64,000 nt of DNA from Chthonomonas sp. UBA2017. GTDB lineage: Bacteria; Armatimonadota; Fimbriimonadia; Fimbriimonadales; Fimbriimonadaceae. Within the stretch, counting starts at the first letter, position 1, and each line of letters opens with the position of its first letter. Shown here piece by piece: positions 18,170-26,607 of this stretch. The position numbers and the translations under genes are program-made. Below the pieces are notes generated by a model. It did not search any database. It saw only the letters and a program-made list of their open reading frames with translations, and was not told the DNA's origin. The stretch spans positions 1 through 64,000 of the forward strand of contig DDCB01000008.1 in NCBI GenBank assembly GCA_002335425.1. Direction: 5' to 3'.

Positions 18170-18705
18170 GCAGGCGGGTTCTCTCGATCGATCAAGGCTT
18201 GAAGTTGGTGGCCCAGCGATCCTTCCGGAGCGGCTTTGAGCTGCTGACCTTGGAGTCGCTCGGCATGCGGGCACGGGCCATCCCACCCGGCCGAACAGAG
18301 CGGCTGAATCGGCAAATGGATCATCAGGACCTCGCGGACGAGATTCTCCACGAGAAGGTTGTTGCCCTGGAACAGTTCATAGGGCTCGTCAGCCACCACC
18401 CGGGCGTGGTCGTCCTGCGAATACATAGCCGGCGTTCCCTCGACCGGGAACTGCTCATCCATCTTGAAGGCGACCTGCTGCTCGATGGAGTGACCGCATC
18501 GCGAACACTCCATCATGCAACTCGTCTTGAACTCGCCCTCGATCAGCAAGAGGTTGCCGGTGCTCACCGCCTCCAGCCAACCTTCAAGAGGTTGGGTCAG
18601 GTCCAGCTCGCCCTCTTGGGGCAGCTCGGTGCTGATGTCCACGGTCACTTTACGACCGGGATGCTGAAGGACATCATTCAGGTCCAGAAGGTCATCCCGC
18701 TTCAT
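18166..18705 (-). CDS. YceD/DUF177 family protein
   Basis: Family linked to 23S rRNA and ribosome accumulation, usually encoded just before rpmF; 179 aa. Marks are a central Cys cluster CMMECSRCGHSIEQQVAFKM, then an acidic NNLLVENLVREVLMIHLPI, and a late Cys pair in LCSAGWDGPCPHAE. The start is ATG 18705. The gene runs directly into plsX by ATGA, so there is no room for rpmF (L32) in its usual place between them. Confidence 0.85.
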   Translation of the reverse strand: MKRDDLLDLNDVLQHPGRKVTVDISTELPQEGELDLTQPLEGWLEAVSTGNLLLIEGEFKTSCMMECSRCGHSIEQQVAFKMDEQFPVEGTPAMYSQDDHARVVADEPYELFQGNNLLVENLVREVLMIHLPIQPLCSAGWDGPCPHAERLQGQQLKAAPEGSLGHQLQALIDRENPPA

Positions 18706-18741
18706 GGACCCCGGATTGTACCCCTGGGCCGGGCGGTGCCC

Positions 18742-19269
18742 TTAAGACGGGCGGTCGGCGAACGGGTATTCGACCTGCTTTCGGGCCCGCATCTCGTCGT
18801 ACTGGCGAATCTGCGCCTCGATTTCGACCGGGTTCTCTTCGGCGTAGGCGAGCGCGCTTTGGAGCTCGATTTCGTCGATGCCGGGATACCGAGCCTGAAC
18901 CGCCTCCAGGCTGCCCAGCTTGCGGTGGGCCCGGACGATCTCCCAGATGGCGATCTGCGAGCCGGAAAGCTTGGCAACACAGCCATGCTCCAGGTCGCGA
19001 ACGATCGGGGCCCCGTATTGGCACTGGGACCGGCGATATTCGCGGAGCTTGGATTCCACTCCGGCTTCGGTGAGCCCGAGTTTTTCCGCGCACTCTTGGA
19101 TCGAGAGCATCTCTTGATCGACCGCAGCGATCGCCAGGTCTTCAAAAAGGCCGGGCGAGGCTTGCCAGAGGGCGTTGAGCACCATTTCGATTCGGTTCGG
19201 GTTTTGTCGCGCGATCCGAGCGAGCTGGGTGAGCTGCCAAGTTTCGAATTGCAAATACGTGTGTTTCAA
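18742..19269 (-). CDS. HTH protein with C-terminal DUF433-like domain
   Basis: Putative DNA-binding protein, 175 aa. An HTH-like segment LSIQECAEKLGLTEAGVESK lies near residue 55. The C-terminal half, LSGSQIAIWEIVRAHRKLG then ARYPGIDEIELQSALAYAEEN, matches the DUF433 winged-helix pattern known from VapB-like antitoxins (start motif, Y-P-x-[I/L], then [A/S]L-x-Y-x-x-x-[N/H]). No toxin gene is adjacent; the next gene, 36 bp downstream, is yceD. It is therefore more likely a housekeeping regulator than half of a toxin-antitoxin pair, though this is inference. The 162 bp upstream (19270-19431) hold nothing I recognise. Confidence 0.65.
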   Translation of the reverse strand: MKHTYLQFETWQLTQLARIARQNPNRIEMVLNALWQASPGLFEDLAIAAVDQEMLSIQECAEKLGLTEAGVESKLREYRRSQCQYGAPIVRDLEHGCVAKLSGSQIAIWEIVRAHRKLGSLEAVQARYPGIDEIELQSALAYAEENPVEIEAQIRQYDEMRARKQVEYPFADRPS

Positions 19270-19431
19270 GGTCGCTTCGCTGATTACTTTCCTTCATTGG
19301 GCCCGAGAGGGACCTAGCAGAGTTGGCCGTCTTTCGGTCTGGTCTGGGATTCTTCGTCCAATACCTTCGACGGCCGCCATACGTTCGACGGAATTTCGGC
19401 CCAGAATGTCGTTAAGGCTGGGCACAAAGGC

Positions 19432-20589
19432 TTAATTCTCTTCGCCGATGGGCTGATGAGCCCCGACTTTCAACGGGGGCTCGACCCCTTCGGCGATGTC
19501 TTCCCAACGAAAGACGAGAAAGTTCTTGTCTTTGGAGTTCATCGCGACAAGAATTCCGTTGGGAAACCGGGGCCCAAGCCCGGCCGACGTGACTTCAATG
19601 CCGTCCGTCTCGTCGGATTTCCCGCCAAACTCGGCCAACAAGGTCTTGTGGTCGTTGGGTCGGCCCTTTTCTCCTTCTCGCTTGAACACCCGGAATCGGG
19701 AATCGCCCGGGAGTTGGTCGGTGACAACCAGGTAACCCGAGCCGTTGTCCATCGCATAGAGGGCGATGCCTTCATGATCGCCTTTCCAGCCCGACGTGGC
19801 CAAGGTCCCGAGCTCGCGCTTGGCTTCGGGATGATCAGGGTCGGCGTTGTACTTGTGGACTCCAAAACCCTCGTCGCTGTAGAAAACGTAGCCGAGCATG
19901 CTGTCGACCGAGATCGACTCTATCTCCTTCTTTTGGCTGTACTTTCCGAACTCGCGAACCTTCTTCAGGTCAACTTTGCCTTGGGCGTTGTAGACCAGCT
20001 CGTACTGCCAAAGATAGCCTTCGGCGGGGCCGGTCTTTCGGCCGACGATGGCAAAGATCTTGCGATCCGAAGGTCGCTTGTAAAGGCCGATGCCCATGGG
20101 CTCTCTGGCCTCGCCGGTTTGGCCTTGGAAGACTTCCGTCTTGCCGGTGATGTCCTTTAGCTCGCCAGATTGCGGATCGAAGGCGTAGATCAGGAGCCGG
20201 TGGTTGAGCCGCTCGGTTGCGACCGCGATGTCGATGAACCCGGTCGGGGTCTCCAGACCGTATTCAACGTCGATGTTGTTGGGTCGATTGAGGCCCTTGA
20301 TGTGCTGGACGATCTTGCCTTCGAGGTTGAAAACATAGATCCCTCCGGCGGGCGCCTCGGTCTTGTCGGTCCCCAGGATCAGGCTTTGGGCTCCGTCCGT
20401 GGGGTGGACCCAGATCGCCGGGTCGTCCGGATCGGTCCCGACCGGCTGGGTGGCGAAGGCCGCTTTGATCTCGCGGGGGCCTTTGCTCACCTGTCGCTGA
20501 TCGGCGGTCGGCTCTGGTCGAGACCAGCAACCCACCAGACTGGGGGCAAGCAAGGCGAGCAACATCGGCACGATCCAGGAAGTCCGCAT
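19432..20589 (-). CDS. Beta-propeller phytase-like lipoprotein (3-phytase family)
   Basis: Predicted secreted phosphatase acting on inositol hexakisphosphate, 385 aa. ATG 20589 gives MRTSWIVPMLLALLAPSLVGC with a lipobox Cys21. Family marks are DPDDPAIWVHPTDGAQSLIL, LNRPNNIDVEYG, ATERLNHRLLIYAFDP, EPMGIGLYKRPSDRKIF, KEIESISVDSMLGYVFYSDE, WKGDHEGIALY and ETDGIEVT. These acidic segments are the calcium-binding loops of beta-propeller phytases. The frame is open upstream but without a leader, so that start is rejected. The gene is divergent from the HMG-CoA lyase-like gene with 73 bp between starts. Confidence 0.88.
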   Translation of the reverse strand: MRTSWIVPMLLALLAPSLVGCWSRPEPTADQRQVSKGPREIKAAFATQPVGTDPDDPAIWVHPTDGAQSLILGTDKTEAPAGGIYVFNLEGKIVQHIKGLNRPNNIDVEYGLETPTGFIDIAVATERLNHRLLIYAFDPQSGELKDITGKTEVFQGQTGEAREPMGIGLYKRPSDRKIFAIVGRKTGPAEGYLWQYELVYNAQGKVDLKKVREFGKYSQKKEIESISVDSMLGYVFYSDEGFGVHKYNADPDHPEAKRELGTLATSGWKGDHEGIALYAMDNGSGYLVVTDQLPGDSRFRVFKREGEKGRPNDHKTLLAEFGGKSDETDGIEVTSAGLGPRFPNGILVAMNSKDKNFLVFRWEDIAEGVEPPLKVGAHQPIGEEN

Positions 20590-20662
20590 ACGGACTATTT
20601 TGCCTGGAAAGGGCCCAAAGTTGCGGGGCGCCCGGAGGAACTCAGATAGACTGAAAGGAAGC

Positions 20663-21553
20663 ATGACCATCCTCGAAGTCGGGCCCCGCGATGGGCTCCA
20701 AAATGAACCGATCCCCATCCCGACCGAAGTCAAAGTCGAATTCATTCGGGGCCTTGTGGAGTCGGGCCTCCGAGAAATCGAAGCGACCAGCTTTGTCTCT
20801 CCGAAGTGGGTTCCTCAGATGGGCGATGCTTCGGATTTGTGGCCCCAACTGCCGAGCGGCGCTCAGTTCAGTGCGCTGGTGCCGAACCTGAAAGGGCTTG
20901 AGTCGGCACTTCAAGTCGGATGCGACCGGATCGCGCTTTTCACTGCGGCGAGCGACGCTTTTACGCTCAAGAACATCAACAAAACGGTCCTGGAGTCGAT
21001 CGAAGTCTTTCGAGAGGTCATGGCGGCGTTTCGGGCGCAGGCTCCGGGCGGATTTGTTCGAGCCTACGTCAGCACCGCGTTTGAATGCCCCTATGCGGGG
21101 CGGATCGATCCGGAACAGGTCATGGTGGTGGTCGAACGGATCCTGGAGTTGGGGGTCGACGAGATCAGCATCGGCGACACCATTGGGGCCGCTTCGACGA
21201 ACGAAGTGCATGCACTGACGAAGGTGCTCCTGGAGGAGGTGTCCCTCGACCAGCTGGCCTACCACTTCCACGACACGCGCGGCGGCGCGATTGCGAATGT
21301 CGCGGCGGCCTTAGAGCATGGAGTGCATCGGTTCGACGCCTCGGCGGCAGGCCTCGGCGGATGCCCCTATGCCCCAGGCGCGGGCGGCAACCTCGCCACC
21401 GAAGACTTGGTGTACTTTTTGGAGCGCAACGGCGTCGCTACGGGGATTGATTTGGCAAAGCTGGCCCAGGCGTCGCGGCCGGTGCTTCAACACCTGGGGC
21501 GGGGGCCGATTTCGAAGGTTCAGATTTGGGAGTTGGCAAGAGAAAAGCGCTGA
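20663..21553 (+). CDS. mvaB: Hydroxymethylglutaryl-CoA lyase-like (HMGL family)
   Basis: TIM-barrel lyase splitting HMG-CoA to acetyl-CoA and acetoacetate, as in leucine breakdown; 296 aa. Diagnostic segments: EVGPRDGLQNEPIPIP at the N-terminus, FVSPKWVPQMGDA, ISIGDTIGAA, YHFHDTRGGAIANVAAAL, and GLGGCPYAPGAGGNLATED containing the conserved active-site Cys. ATG 20663 follows AAAGGA; a TAGACT hexamer lies 10 nt upstream of the ATG. The last 116 bp overlap the convergent membrane-protein gene. No other leucine-catabolic gene is adjacent. Confidence 0.9.
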   Translation: MTILEVGPRDGLQNEPIPIPTEVKVEFIRGLVESGLREIEATSFVSPKWVPQMGDASDLWPQLPSGAQFSALVPNLKGLESALQVGCDRIALFTAASDAFTLKNINKTVLESIEVFREVMAAFRAQAPGGFVRAYVSTAFECPYAGRIDPEQVMVVVERILELGVDEISIGDTIGAASTNEVHALTKVLLEEVSLDQLAYHFHDTRGGAIANVAAALEHGVHRFDASAAGLGGCPYAPGAGGNLATEDLVYFLERNGVATGIDLAKLAQASRPVLQHLGRGPISKVQIWELAREKR

Positions 21554-22409
21554 TCGCCAATCCGAGGGCGAGCACGCAGACGCCATAGGTCGCGTTGCGC
21601 TCTTCGCGCGTGAGCTGGAATTCCCCTCGATTGATCCACAAGACCGTCAGACCGATCGGCAGCAAGGCGGGCAACATGCCGAACGAAAACCGACCAATCG
21701 TGACGTCGCCGAGCACCAAAACGATCAGCAAGTAAGCGACCAATATCGGGATCATCCAGCGAAATGTTTCGATGGTTTTCATCTGAAACTTAAACAAAAC
21801 AATGAAGAGCATCGAGAGGATGAAGAAGTCCGCCGGACCGATTCGGGCCAGCTCTTCGGCGCCAAAAGTCGGCACCACATAGGTGACCTTTTCGAAAAAC
21901 TGCGGCATGCCCTCCAGAATGGCCTTCGTCGGAGTCACTGGGGCAAAAATCAGGAAGACGTCGAATCCAGCGAGAAACGCGGCGATCGGCAAGATCAAAT
22001 TTTTGTCTCGGATCAGACACGCGAGGAGCGCGCCGAGACCCACGCACCACAACATCAGGCCCCATTGGGCCAAGGCCGAAAGCGCCACCCCGCCTAAGCC
22101 CTGTCCGCGAAAAAGACTCGATGCCAAAGCCAGTCCGCCCGCATGCAACAAGACCCCCAGGATCAGCAGTATCGCCCCCCGAGCGGGCGTCCAACGGTCG
22201 GCGGCCGCTCGGAAAAGGGCGATGATCGGCAACGCCAAGAAGAGGGCGCTCACCCCCAGGCTCAGGAGATAGGCCACCTGGGGGCTTTGAAATTGGACAA
22301 AAAAGAGCCCGACGCGAGCGAGGGTGAGAGCGGCCCCAATCATCAAGAACACTCGCAGGCCGCTCGAAATTCGAGTGACAGGGCTTGTTTCGGGCTGAAT
22401 TGGATTCAT
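21438..22409 (-). CDS. Polytopic membrane protein with Pro/Ala-rich tail
   Basis: Unknown function, 323 aa. ATG 22409 overlaps the glycosyltransferase stop (ATGA). About eight or nine hydrophobic spans, from VFLMIGAALTLARVGLFFV to VCVLALGLAISAFLL. After the last span the protein ends in a low-complexity tail (PTPKSEPSKSAPAPGVEAP and so on). The last 38 codons, which hold that tail and the end of the last span, lie antisense to the end of the HMG-CoA lyase-like gene. Being coupled to a glycosyltransferase suggests a membrane or envelope role, but no family is recognised. Confidence 0.75.
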   Translation of the reverse strand: MNPIQPETSPVTRISSGLRVFLMIGAALTLARVGLFFVQFQSPQVAYLLSLGVSALFLALPIIALFRAAADRWTPARGAILLILGVLLHAGGLALASSLFRGQGLGGVALSALAQWGLMLWCVGLGALLACLIRDKNLILPIAAFLAGFDVFLIFAPVTPTKAILEGMPQFFEKVTYVVPTFGAEELARIGPADFFILSMLFIVLFKFQMKTIETFRWMIPILVAYLLIVLVLGDVTIGRFSFGMLPALLPIGLTVLWINRGEFQLTREERNATYGVCVLALGLAISAFLLPTPKSEPSKSAPAPGVEAPAATPGPALPNQSP

Positions 22410-23626
22410 CTTTGCGTGGCCACCTCGCGGGCCAAGTCGGGAGTCGAGCCCGGCGAGAGGGCCTCCCGGTAAACCTGGATGACCTGATCGACCATCGCAT
22501 CGACGCTGAATCTTTCGGCGGTCGCTTGGGCCCCAGCGCTCAGCTGGGCGTACAAGGACGGATGTTCGAGGCATCGACCGGCGGCCTCGGCCAATGCTTC
22601 GGGGTCGTTGCGGACCAAGAATCCGTTGACCCCATCTTCAACCGCCGCTCCCGCCCCACCCCCTTGAACGACGACGGCGGGCAGTCCATACTGCATCGCC
22701 TCGACCACGACGAGGCCCTGAGTTTCGGTGGTCGAAGCGAAGAGAAAGAGGTCTGCGGCTGCGTAGTAGCGATCCACCTCGGCGCGGGGGACAAATCCGA
22801 CGAGGCGCGTCCGGTCCCCGATTCCCAGATCGCGAGCCATCTGAACTACTTCGTCCCGAGACGGCCCATCACCCACGAGCCAAAGGACCGCGCCTGGAAT
22901 TCGCTGCATCACCTGGGCCGCTCCCCGGAGCAGGGTGGACAGGTTCTTCTCTCTCGCCATCCGACCCACATAGAGCAAGACAGGGCTGGATTCACTCGCC
23001 CCCATGCTCCTGCGCAGGTCCTGGGGCGAGCCCGAGGGATACCGGACGATTCCGGTCGGAATCACCGTGACCGGCTTACGGACGGAATGCCGGCGAATCC
23101 ATTTGCGCGCAGCCTCCGACGGCACGATGACTTGATCGACTTGATTGTAATAGAAATAGGTATGTTTGGCGATCTTATATCGCACATATCTCTTGGGAAA
23201 GTACGGGATGTAGTGAGCGTACTTGTCGTAGAGCGTGTGGTAGGTGCTGACGAGGGGGAGCCCATGGGATTGGGCCCAACGCAGCCCAACGAAGCCGAGG
23301 GTAAAGGGGGTGTGGGTGTGGATGAGGTCAAATTTTTGGGCTCGAAAATGCCGCAACATGGGATAGAACGGCGGCAGAGCGAGCGGATAATCTTTGGTCC
23401 ACGGCGTTTCGAGGGCGAAAAACCGATAGGTATGGGGATCGGGGTCGGCAAACCCCGGCGCCCGGGCCGTAAAGAGGCTCGCGGAGTGGCCGCGTTGACG
23501 CAGACCCCGAATGAGGGCGTCCAAGCTGATACTGACGCCATTCAAGATCGGCAACGCACTGTCGCTAAAAAGCGCAATGCGAAGCGGGGGATCAGCCTTC
23601 GGGATGTCGACCGTGTTGATCGACAA
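22406..23626 (-). CDS. GT4-family glycosyltransferase
   Basis: GT-B fold retaining glycosyltransferase, 406 aa, probably acting on a lipid acceptor at the inner membrane. N-terminal domain: RIALFSDSALPILNGVS, then HTHTPFTLGFVGLRWA and VSTYHTLYDKYAHYIPYF. C-terminal nucleotide-sugar domain: LLYVGRMAREKNLSTLL, WLVGDGPSRDE, and the EX7E motif in ETQGLVVVEAMQYGLPAV. The pattern resembles diacylglycerol glucosyl/mannosyltransferases, but the substrate cannot be told. The start at 23626 lies 35 bp inside the end of the upstream HTH gene. Confidence 0.9.
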   Translation of the reverse strand: MSINTVDIPKADPPLRIALFSDSALPILNGVSISLDALIRGLRQRGHSASLFTARAPGFADPDPHTYRFFALETPWTKDYPLALPPFYPMLRHFRAQKFDLIHTHTPFTLGFVGLRWAQSHGLPLVSTYHTLYDKYAHYIPYFPKRYVRYKIAKHTYFYYNQVDQVIVPSEAARKWIRRHSVRKPVTVIPTGIVRYPSGSPQDLRRSMGASESSPVLLYVGRMAREKNLSTLLRGAAQVMQRIPGAVLWLVGDGPSRDEVVQMARDLGIGDRTRLVGFVPRAEVDRYYAAADLFLFASTTETQGLVVVEAMQYGLPAVVVQGGGAGAAVEDGVNGFLVRNDPEALAEAAGRCLEHPSLYAQLSAGAQATAERFSVDAMVDQVIQVYREALSPGSTPDLAREVATQR

Positions 23627-24200
23627 ATTTTACAACGCCGGAGAGACGAAATCGTCGCTGGCCGCCCTGGGTTCGATGATGTTCGAGCCAATTGCGGTTG
23701 GTGTAGCGTCGAACCGTCGCCGGGCATACTCCGAGGAGCCGGCTGACCTCTTCGAGCGAAAGCTCGGGGTCCAGCAGGCGACGAATCAACTCTTCTCGAC
23801 TCTCCTTGAACTCGCCGCGATAGTAGTTCGCGGTGACCGAGTCGTCGAAAAATCCGCTCAGGAATGTGATGTTCTTGGGCAGTGCGTTCCAGACTTCTTG
23901 AAGGCCGGGGTCGATGGCAGAAGATTCGGCGGCGGTCCCTTTGACTCGGCGAGGGCGCGGCGAGCTCAGCTTGCGCCGTCGGAATTTGGTTTTCGGCCCT
24001 TCGGATGCCGAAGCGAGCTTGGATTTCTTTTTGGTCGTCGGTTCGGCAACGGAATTGGAGCTCAGATAACTTCCGATGGTGGGGAGTTCAATCTCCAGGT
24101 TCTCTTCGTCTCGCTCTCTCACCGCGGTTTTTTGGCCGGGCTTATCTAAGAACGCGTTTTCGATATAGGCAAGGGGGTCAAATTTATCGCTCACTGTCAT
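23592..24200 (-). CDS. BldC/MerR-like HTH protein with long disordered N-terminus
   Basis: Putative DNA-binding protein, 202 aa. The C-terminal 70 residues form a MerR/BldC-type winged HTH: LSLEEVSRLLGVCPATVRRY, then HHRTQGGQRRFRLSGVVKF. The first 100 residues are polar and basic (TKKKSKLASASEGPKTKFRRR) and likely disordered. ATG 24200 is chosen because 24 nt upstream there is a good -10 (TACAAT). The stop lies inside the start region of the glycosyltransferase gene (35-bp overlap), so the two are co-expressed. Confidence 0.75.
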   Translation of the reverse strand: MTVSDKFDPLAYIENAFLDKPGQKTAVRERDEENLEIELPTIGSYLSSNSVAEPTTKKKSKLASASEGPKTKFRRRKLSSPRPRRVKGTAAESSAIDPGLQEVWNALPKNITFLSGFFDDSVTANYYRGEFKESREELIRRLLDPELSLEEVSRLLGVCPATVRRYTNRNWLEHHRTQGGQRRFRLSGVVKFVDQHGRHPEG

Positions 24201-24224
24201 GGGACCTCGAAAAGAACCGGGCGT

Positions 24225-24230
24225 ATTGTA
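24225..24230 (-). promoter_or_regulatory. Putative -10 element for the BldC-like gene
   Basis: TACAAT on the minus strand, 24 nt before the ATG at 24200. The -35 region is not convincing at 16-18 nt spacing. It lies in the 65-bp gap after queA, which is otherwise featureless. Confidence 0.35.
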
Positions 24231-24265
24231 CTCGAAGTTGGCGACAAGTTGATGCGGCGAGAGCA

Positions 24266-25282
24266 CTACAAAATCAGCATCGAGTCCCCAAAACTTAAGA
24301 ACCGGTATTCCTGACGGATGGCCTCCTCGTATGCAGCCCGTATTCTTGCTGGGGTCACGAGCGCCGAGATCATGAGCAGCATCGTGGTTCGAGGCATGTG
24401 AAAGTTGGTGAACATCCCATCGACCCCTTGGAACGAGTATCCGGGCTGAATGAAGAGCTTACTGGTCGCTTCGCCGGCCCGGATTTGGCGACGCCCCTGG
24501 GCGAGGGTCTCGAGGGTCCGAACAGTCGTCGTCCCGACGGCAATGACTCGCCCGCGGCACTCGGCGATCGCTTGGGCGGTCTCGGGCGGGACCGAACATC
24601 GCTCGCCGTGCATCACATGCTCGTCGATCTGGTCGGTCTGAATCGGGCGAAAAGTATCGAGTCCCACATCCAGGGTCACTTCGGCGAATTGCACCCCTCG
24701 TTCTGCCAATGCTTGATTGAGCTCCTGAGTGAAGTGCAAGCCCGCCGTGGGGGCGGCCGAGCTCCCTGGCTGACTGGCATAGACCGTCTGATAGCGCTCA
24801 GGATCGGCCAACTGAGTGCGGATGTAGGGCGGGAGGGGAGCTTGGCCGAGGTCGTGAAGACGAGTTCGAAGTTCGCCGGTGGCACATTCGAACCGAATTT
24901 CCCGTTGACCCTCGGCCAGCACCTGGGTCACCTTCGCCCGGAGCCCCTCCTCGAATTCGATGATCGCCCCGACCGGCAGGCGTCGCCCGGGGCGAAGCAA
25001 CGCAACAAAAGACGATGGATCGGCCGCTTCTCGCAGGAGCAACGCCTCGACCGATCCGCCCGTGGGTTTCTGGCCGAAGAGGCGGAGCGCCGAGACTCGG
25101 GTGTTGTTGCGAACGAGCAGATCGCCCGGTTCGAGGATGTTGACGACGTCCCGAAAAGTGTGGTGGCTGGTGCGATCGGCGGCTCGATGGACCCAAAGGA
25201 GTCGACTCGCGGCGCGGTCGGACAGCGGGGTTTGGGCGATGAGGCGCTCGGGCAGAGTGTAGTCGAAATCGTGCAAGCTCAT
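24266..25282 (-). CDS. queA: S-adenosylmethionine:tRNA ribosyltransferase-isomerase
   Basis: Penultimate step of queuosine synthesis in tRNA wobble positions, 338 aa. Marks: N-terminal FDYTLPERLIAQTPLSDR, DLLVRNNTRVSALRLFG, PTAGLHFTQELNQAL, EVTLDVGLDTFRPI, VIAVGTTTVRTLET, and the C-terminal MFTNFHMPRTTMLLMISAL with YRFLSFGDSM. ATG 25282 overlaps the HAD hydrolase stop (ATGA). Confidence 0.96.
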   Translation of the reverse strand: MSLHDFDYTLPERLIAQTPLSDRAASRLLWVHRAADRTSHHTFRDVVNILEPGDLLVRNNTRVSALRLFGQKPTGGSVEALLLREAADPSSFVALLRPGRRLPVGAIIEFEEGLRAKVTQVLAEGQREIRFECATGELRTRLHDLGQAPLPPYIRTQLADPERYQTVYASQPGSSAAPTAGLHFTQELNQALAERGVQFAEVTLDVGLDTFRPIQTDQIDEHVMHGERCSVPPETAQAIAECRGRVIAVGTTTVRTLETLAQGRRQIRAGEATSKLFIQPGYSFQGVDGMFTNFHMPRTTMLLMISALVTPARIRAAYEEAIRQEYRFLSFGDSMLIL

Positions 25283-25977
25283 AGCCGGTCAAGAAGTTGG
25301 GTGAGGCTCGTGAGAGTCGTAGGCCCAGGCGATGAGCTCGATCGGTCCAGGAGCCACGCTTGGAGTCCAGCCGAGCGTGCGCCTTGGACGTCGTCGACCG
25401 GGTTGTCGCCGATGTGCAGAACGTTTTGCGGCGAGACTCCTAGTTGGTCCAAAGTCAACTCGAACAGCCTCGGATCGGGTTTTTCAATCCCCCATTCGAG
25501 CGAGGCGATCACCCGCTCGAAGAACGGCGTGAGCCCATGCATGGCGAGTGCTTTGTGCAAGGTGACATCCCAATTGCTGATCACGGCCATTCTTTGGCCT
25601 CGGCGGGCAAGCTCGGTCAGCGTCGGCAAGACGTCGTCATAGAGTGCAAAGGTCGTGGAGTTCGCGCCAAAAAGCAGTTCGTCCGCACGATCTAGGATCG
25701 GATCCAAAGCCGTATCGGGAATTTGAACGCGGTGGAGCCAGTCTTGTGTTAACTCGCGCCAAAAGGCGTCGGTTTGACGAGGATCGCGCGAGAGATTGAT
25801 CCGCTGATAATCACCCCATCGCGGCGCGAGCAACGCTCGATAGACCTCATGGGCCCGAGAGCGGTCCAGCGGATGCCCAAGCTCTTCGGCGCACTGGACG
25901 GCCAAGCGAGCCGGGTCCCACTGCGCGTCCATGAGCGTGTGGGCACAGTCGAAAGTGATGACAACAGGCGAATTCAT
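25279..25977 (-). CDS. HAD-family hydrolase (subfamily IA)
   Basis: Small-molecule phosphatase of unknown substrate, 232 aa. Motif I is ITFDCAHTLM: the nucleophile Asp is present but the usual second Asp is Ala, as in HDHD3/dREG-2-like members. Motif II is MAVISNWD, motif III lies around GIEKPDPRLFELTL, and motif IV is LHIGDNPVDDVQGA. ATG 25977 is chosen over an in-frame upstream start because it opens directly into motif I. It is coupled to queA by ATGA. Confidence 0.85.
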   Translation of the reverse strand: MNSPVVITFDCAHTLMDAQWDPARLAVQCAEELGHPLDRSRAHEVYRALLAPRWGDYQRINLSRDPRQTDAFWRELTQDWLHRVQIPDTALDPILDRADELLFGANSTTFALYDDVLPTLTELARRGQRMAVISNWDVTLHKALAMHGLTPFFERVIASLEWGIEKPDPRLFELTLDQLGVSPQNVLHIGDNPVDDVQGARSAGLQAWLLDRSSSSPGPTTLTSLTQLLDRL

Positions 25978-26046
25978 AGGTGAATCGGACGCCCAGGTCC
26001 AAGAAACCCGGGCGTCAATCACCCTAGATTACAGCATCGGAACAGC

Positions 26047-26511
26047 CTAGTTCTTCGTGGGCTCTCCGGTCGGGGGCCGCGAATCGGGGCTGCCTTGCGG
26101 GGGAACTCCGCCGCCGCGTGGACCCGAGCCCGGAGCACCCGCTGGCATGGTCGGCCGCAGGCTGGTCTCCTTCTCGATCTTCAGGTCGGCCTTCGAGACC
26201 TTGATGAGGCGATCTCCCATCAAGATGTAGAGCGACGAGCCATCGGCGACCATCGTCGCTTCTCCTCGTCCTCCGCCCATGGGGCCCATCGCCATTCCTC
26301 CTGGGCCTTGAGGGGCCATCATCGGACCGGGGCCCGGCTGGCCTTGCTGGGGTCGACCTTGGGCGGGTCCAAGGGGCCCGGCTTGACCTGGGCCCGGGCG
26401 CCCGCCTGCCTGAGAATCCTCGCTCGACGTCGATTGAGCATTGAGCGTGAGCGGAATGGTGAAAGCACCGACAACAAGCGCCGCGATGAGCGGCAAAGAA
26501 TGGTTTTTCAT
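26047..26511 (-). CDS. Secreted Gly/Pro-rich protein
   Basis: Unknown function, 154 aa. The start ATG 26511 has a strong Shine-Dalgarno (GGAGG). A signal peptide (MKNHSLPLIAALVVGAFTIPLTLNA) is followed by a Gly/Pro/Gln/Met-rich stretch (about 35-85), a short folded-looking core (VADGSSLYILMGDRLIKVSK) and another Gly/Pro-rich tail. The core resembles a single beta-hairpin repeat from quinoprotein-like propellers. Two RNA stem-loops lie in the leader (26525-26562). Confidence 0.65.
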   Translation of the reverse strand: MKNHSLPLIAALVVGAFTIPLTLNAQSTSSEDSQAGGRPGPGQAGPLGPAQGRPQQGQPGPGPMMAPQGPGGMAMGPMGGGRGEATMVADGSSLYILMGDRLIKVSKADLKIEKETSLRPTMPAGAPGSGPRGGGVPPQGSPDSRPPTGEPTKN

Positions 26512-26524
26512 TGTTCCTCCAAAC

Positions 26525-26562
26525 CCTGGACCCATTTGGGGTCCAGGATCGTGAGGACGATC
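26525..26562 (-). promoter_or_regulatory. Two tandem stem-loops in the leader of the Gly/Pro-rich protein gene
   Basis: A 9-bp stem (CCTGGACCC and GGGTCCAGG, loop of 5) at 26525-26547 and a second, partly adjoining GATCGT/ACGATC stem at 26547-26562. They lie between the SepIVA-like stop (26608) and the ATG at 26511, a few bases before the GGAGG ribosome-binding site. They could terminate or process the upstream transcript, or protect this mRNA. The downstream T-run is only three bases. Confidence 0.45.
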
Positions 26563-26607
26563 AGTGTAGTGAAAAGTTCAGTGGGGACGAGCGGGCGAGA
26601 AAATGGC

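Noticed and set aside
18742..19269. Toxin-antitoxin module
   Set aside because: The DUF433 domain suggested it, but there is no small toxin-like gene beside it, only yceD.
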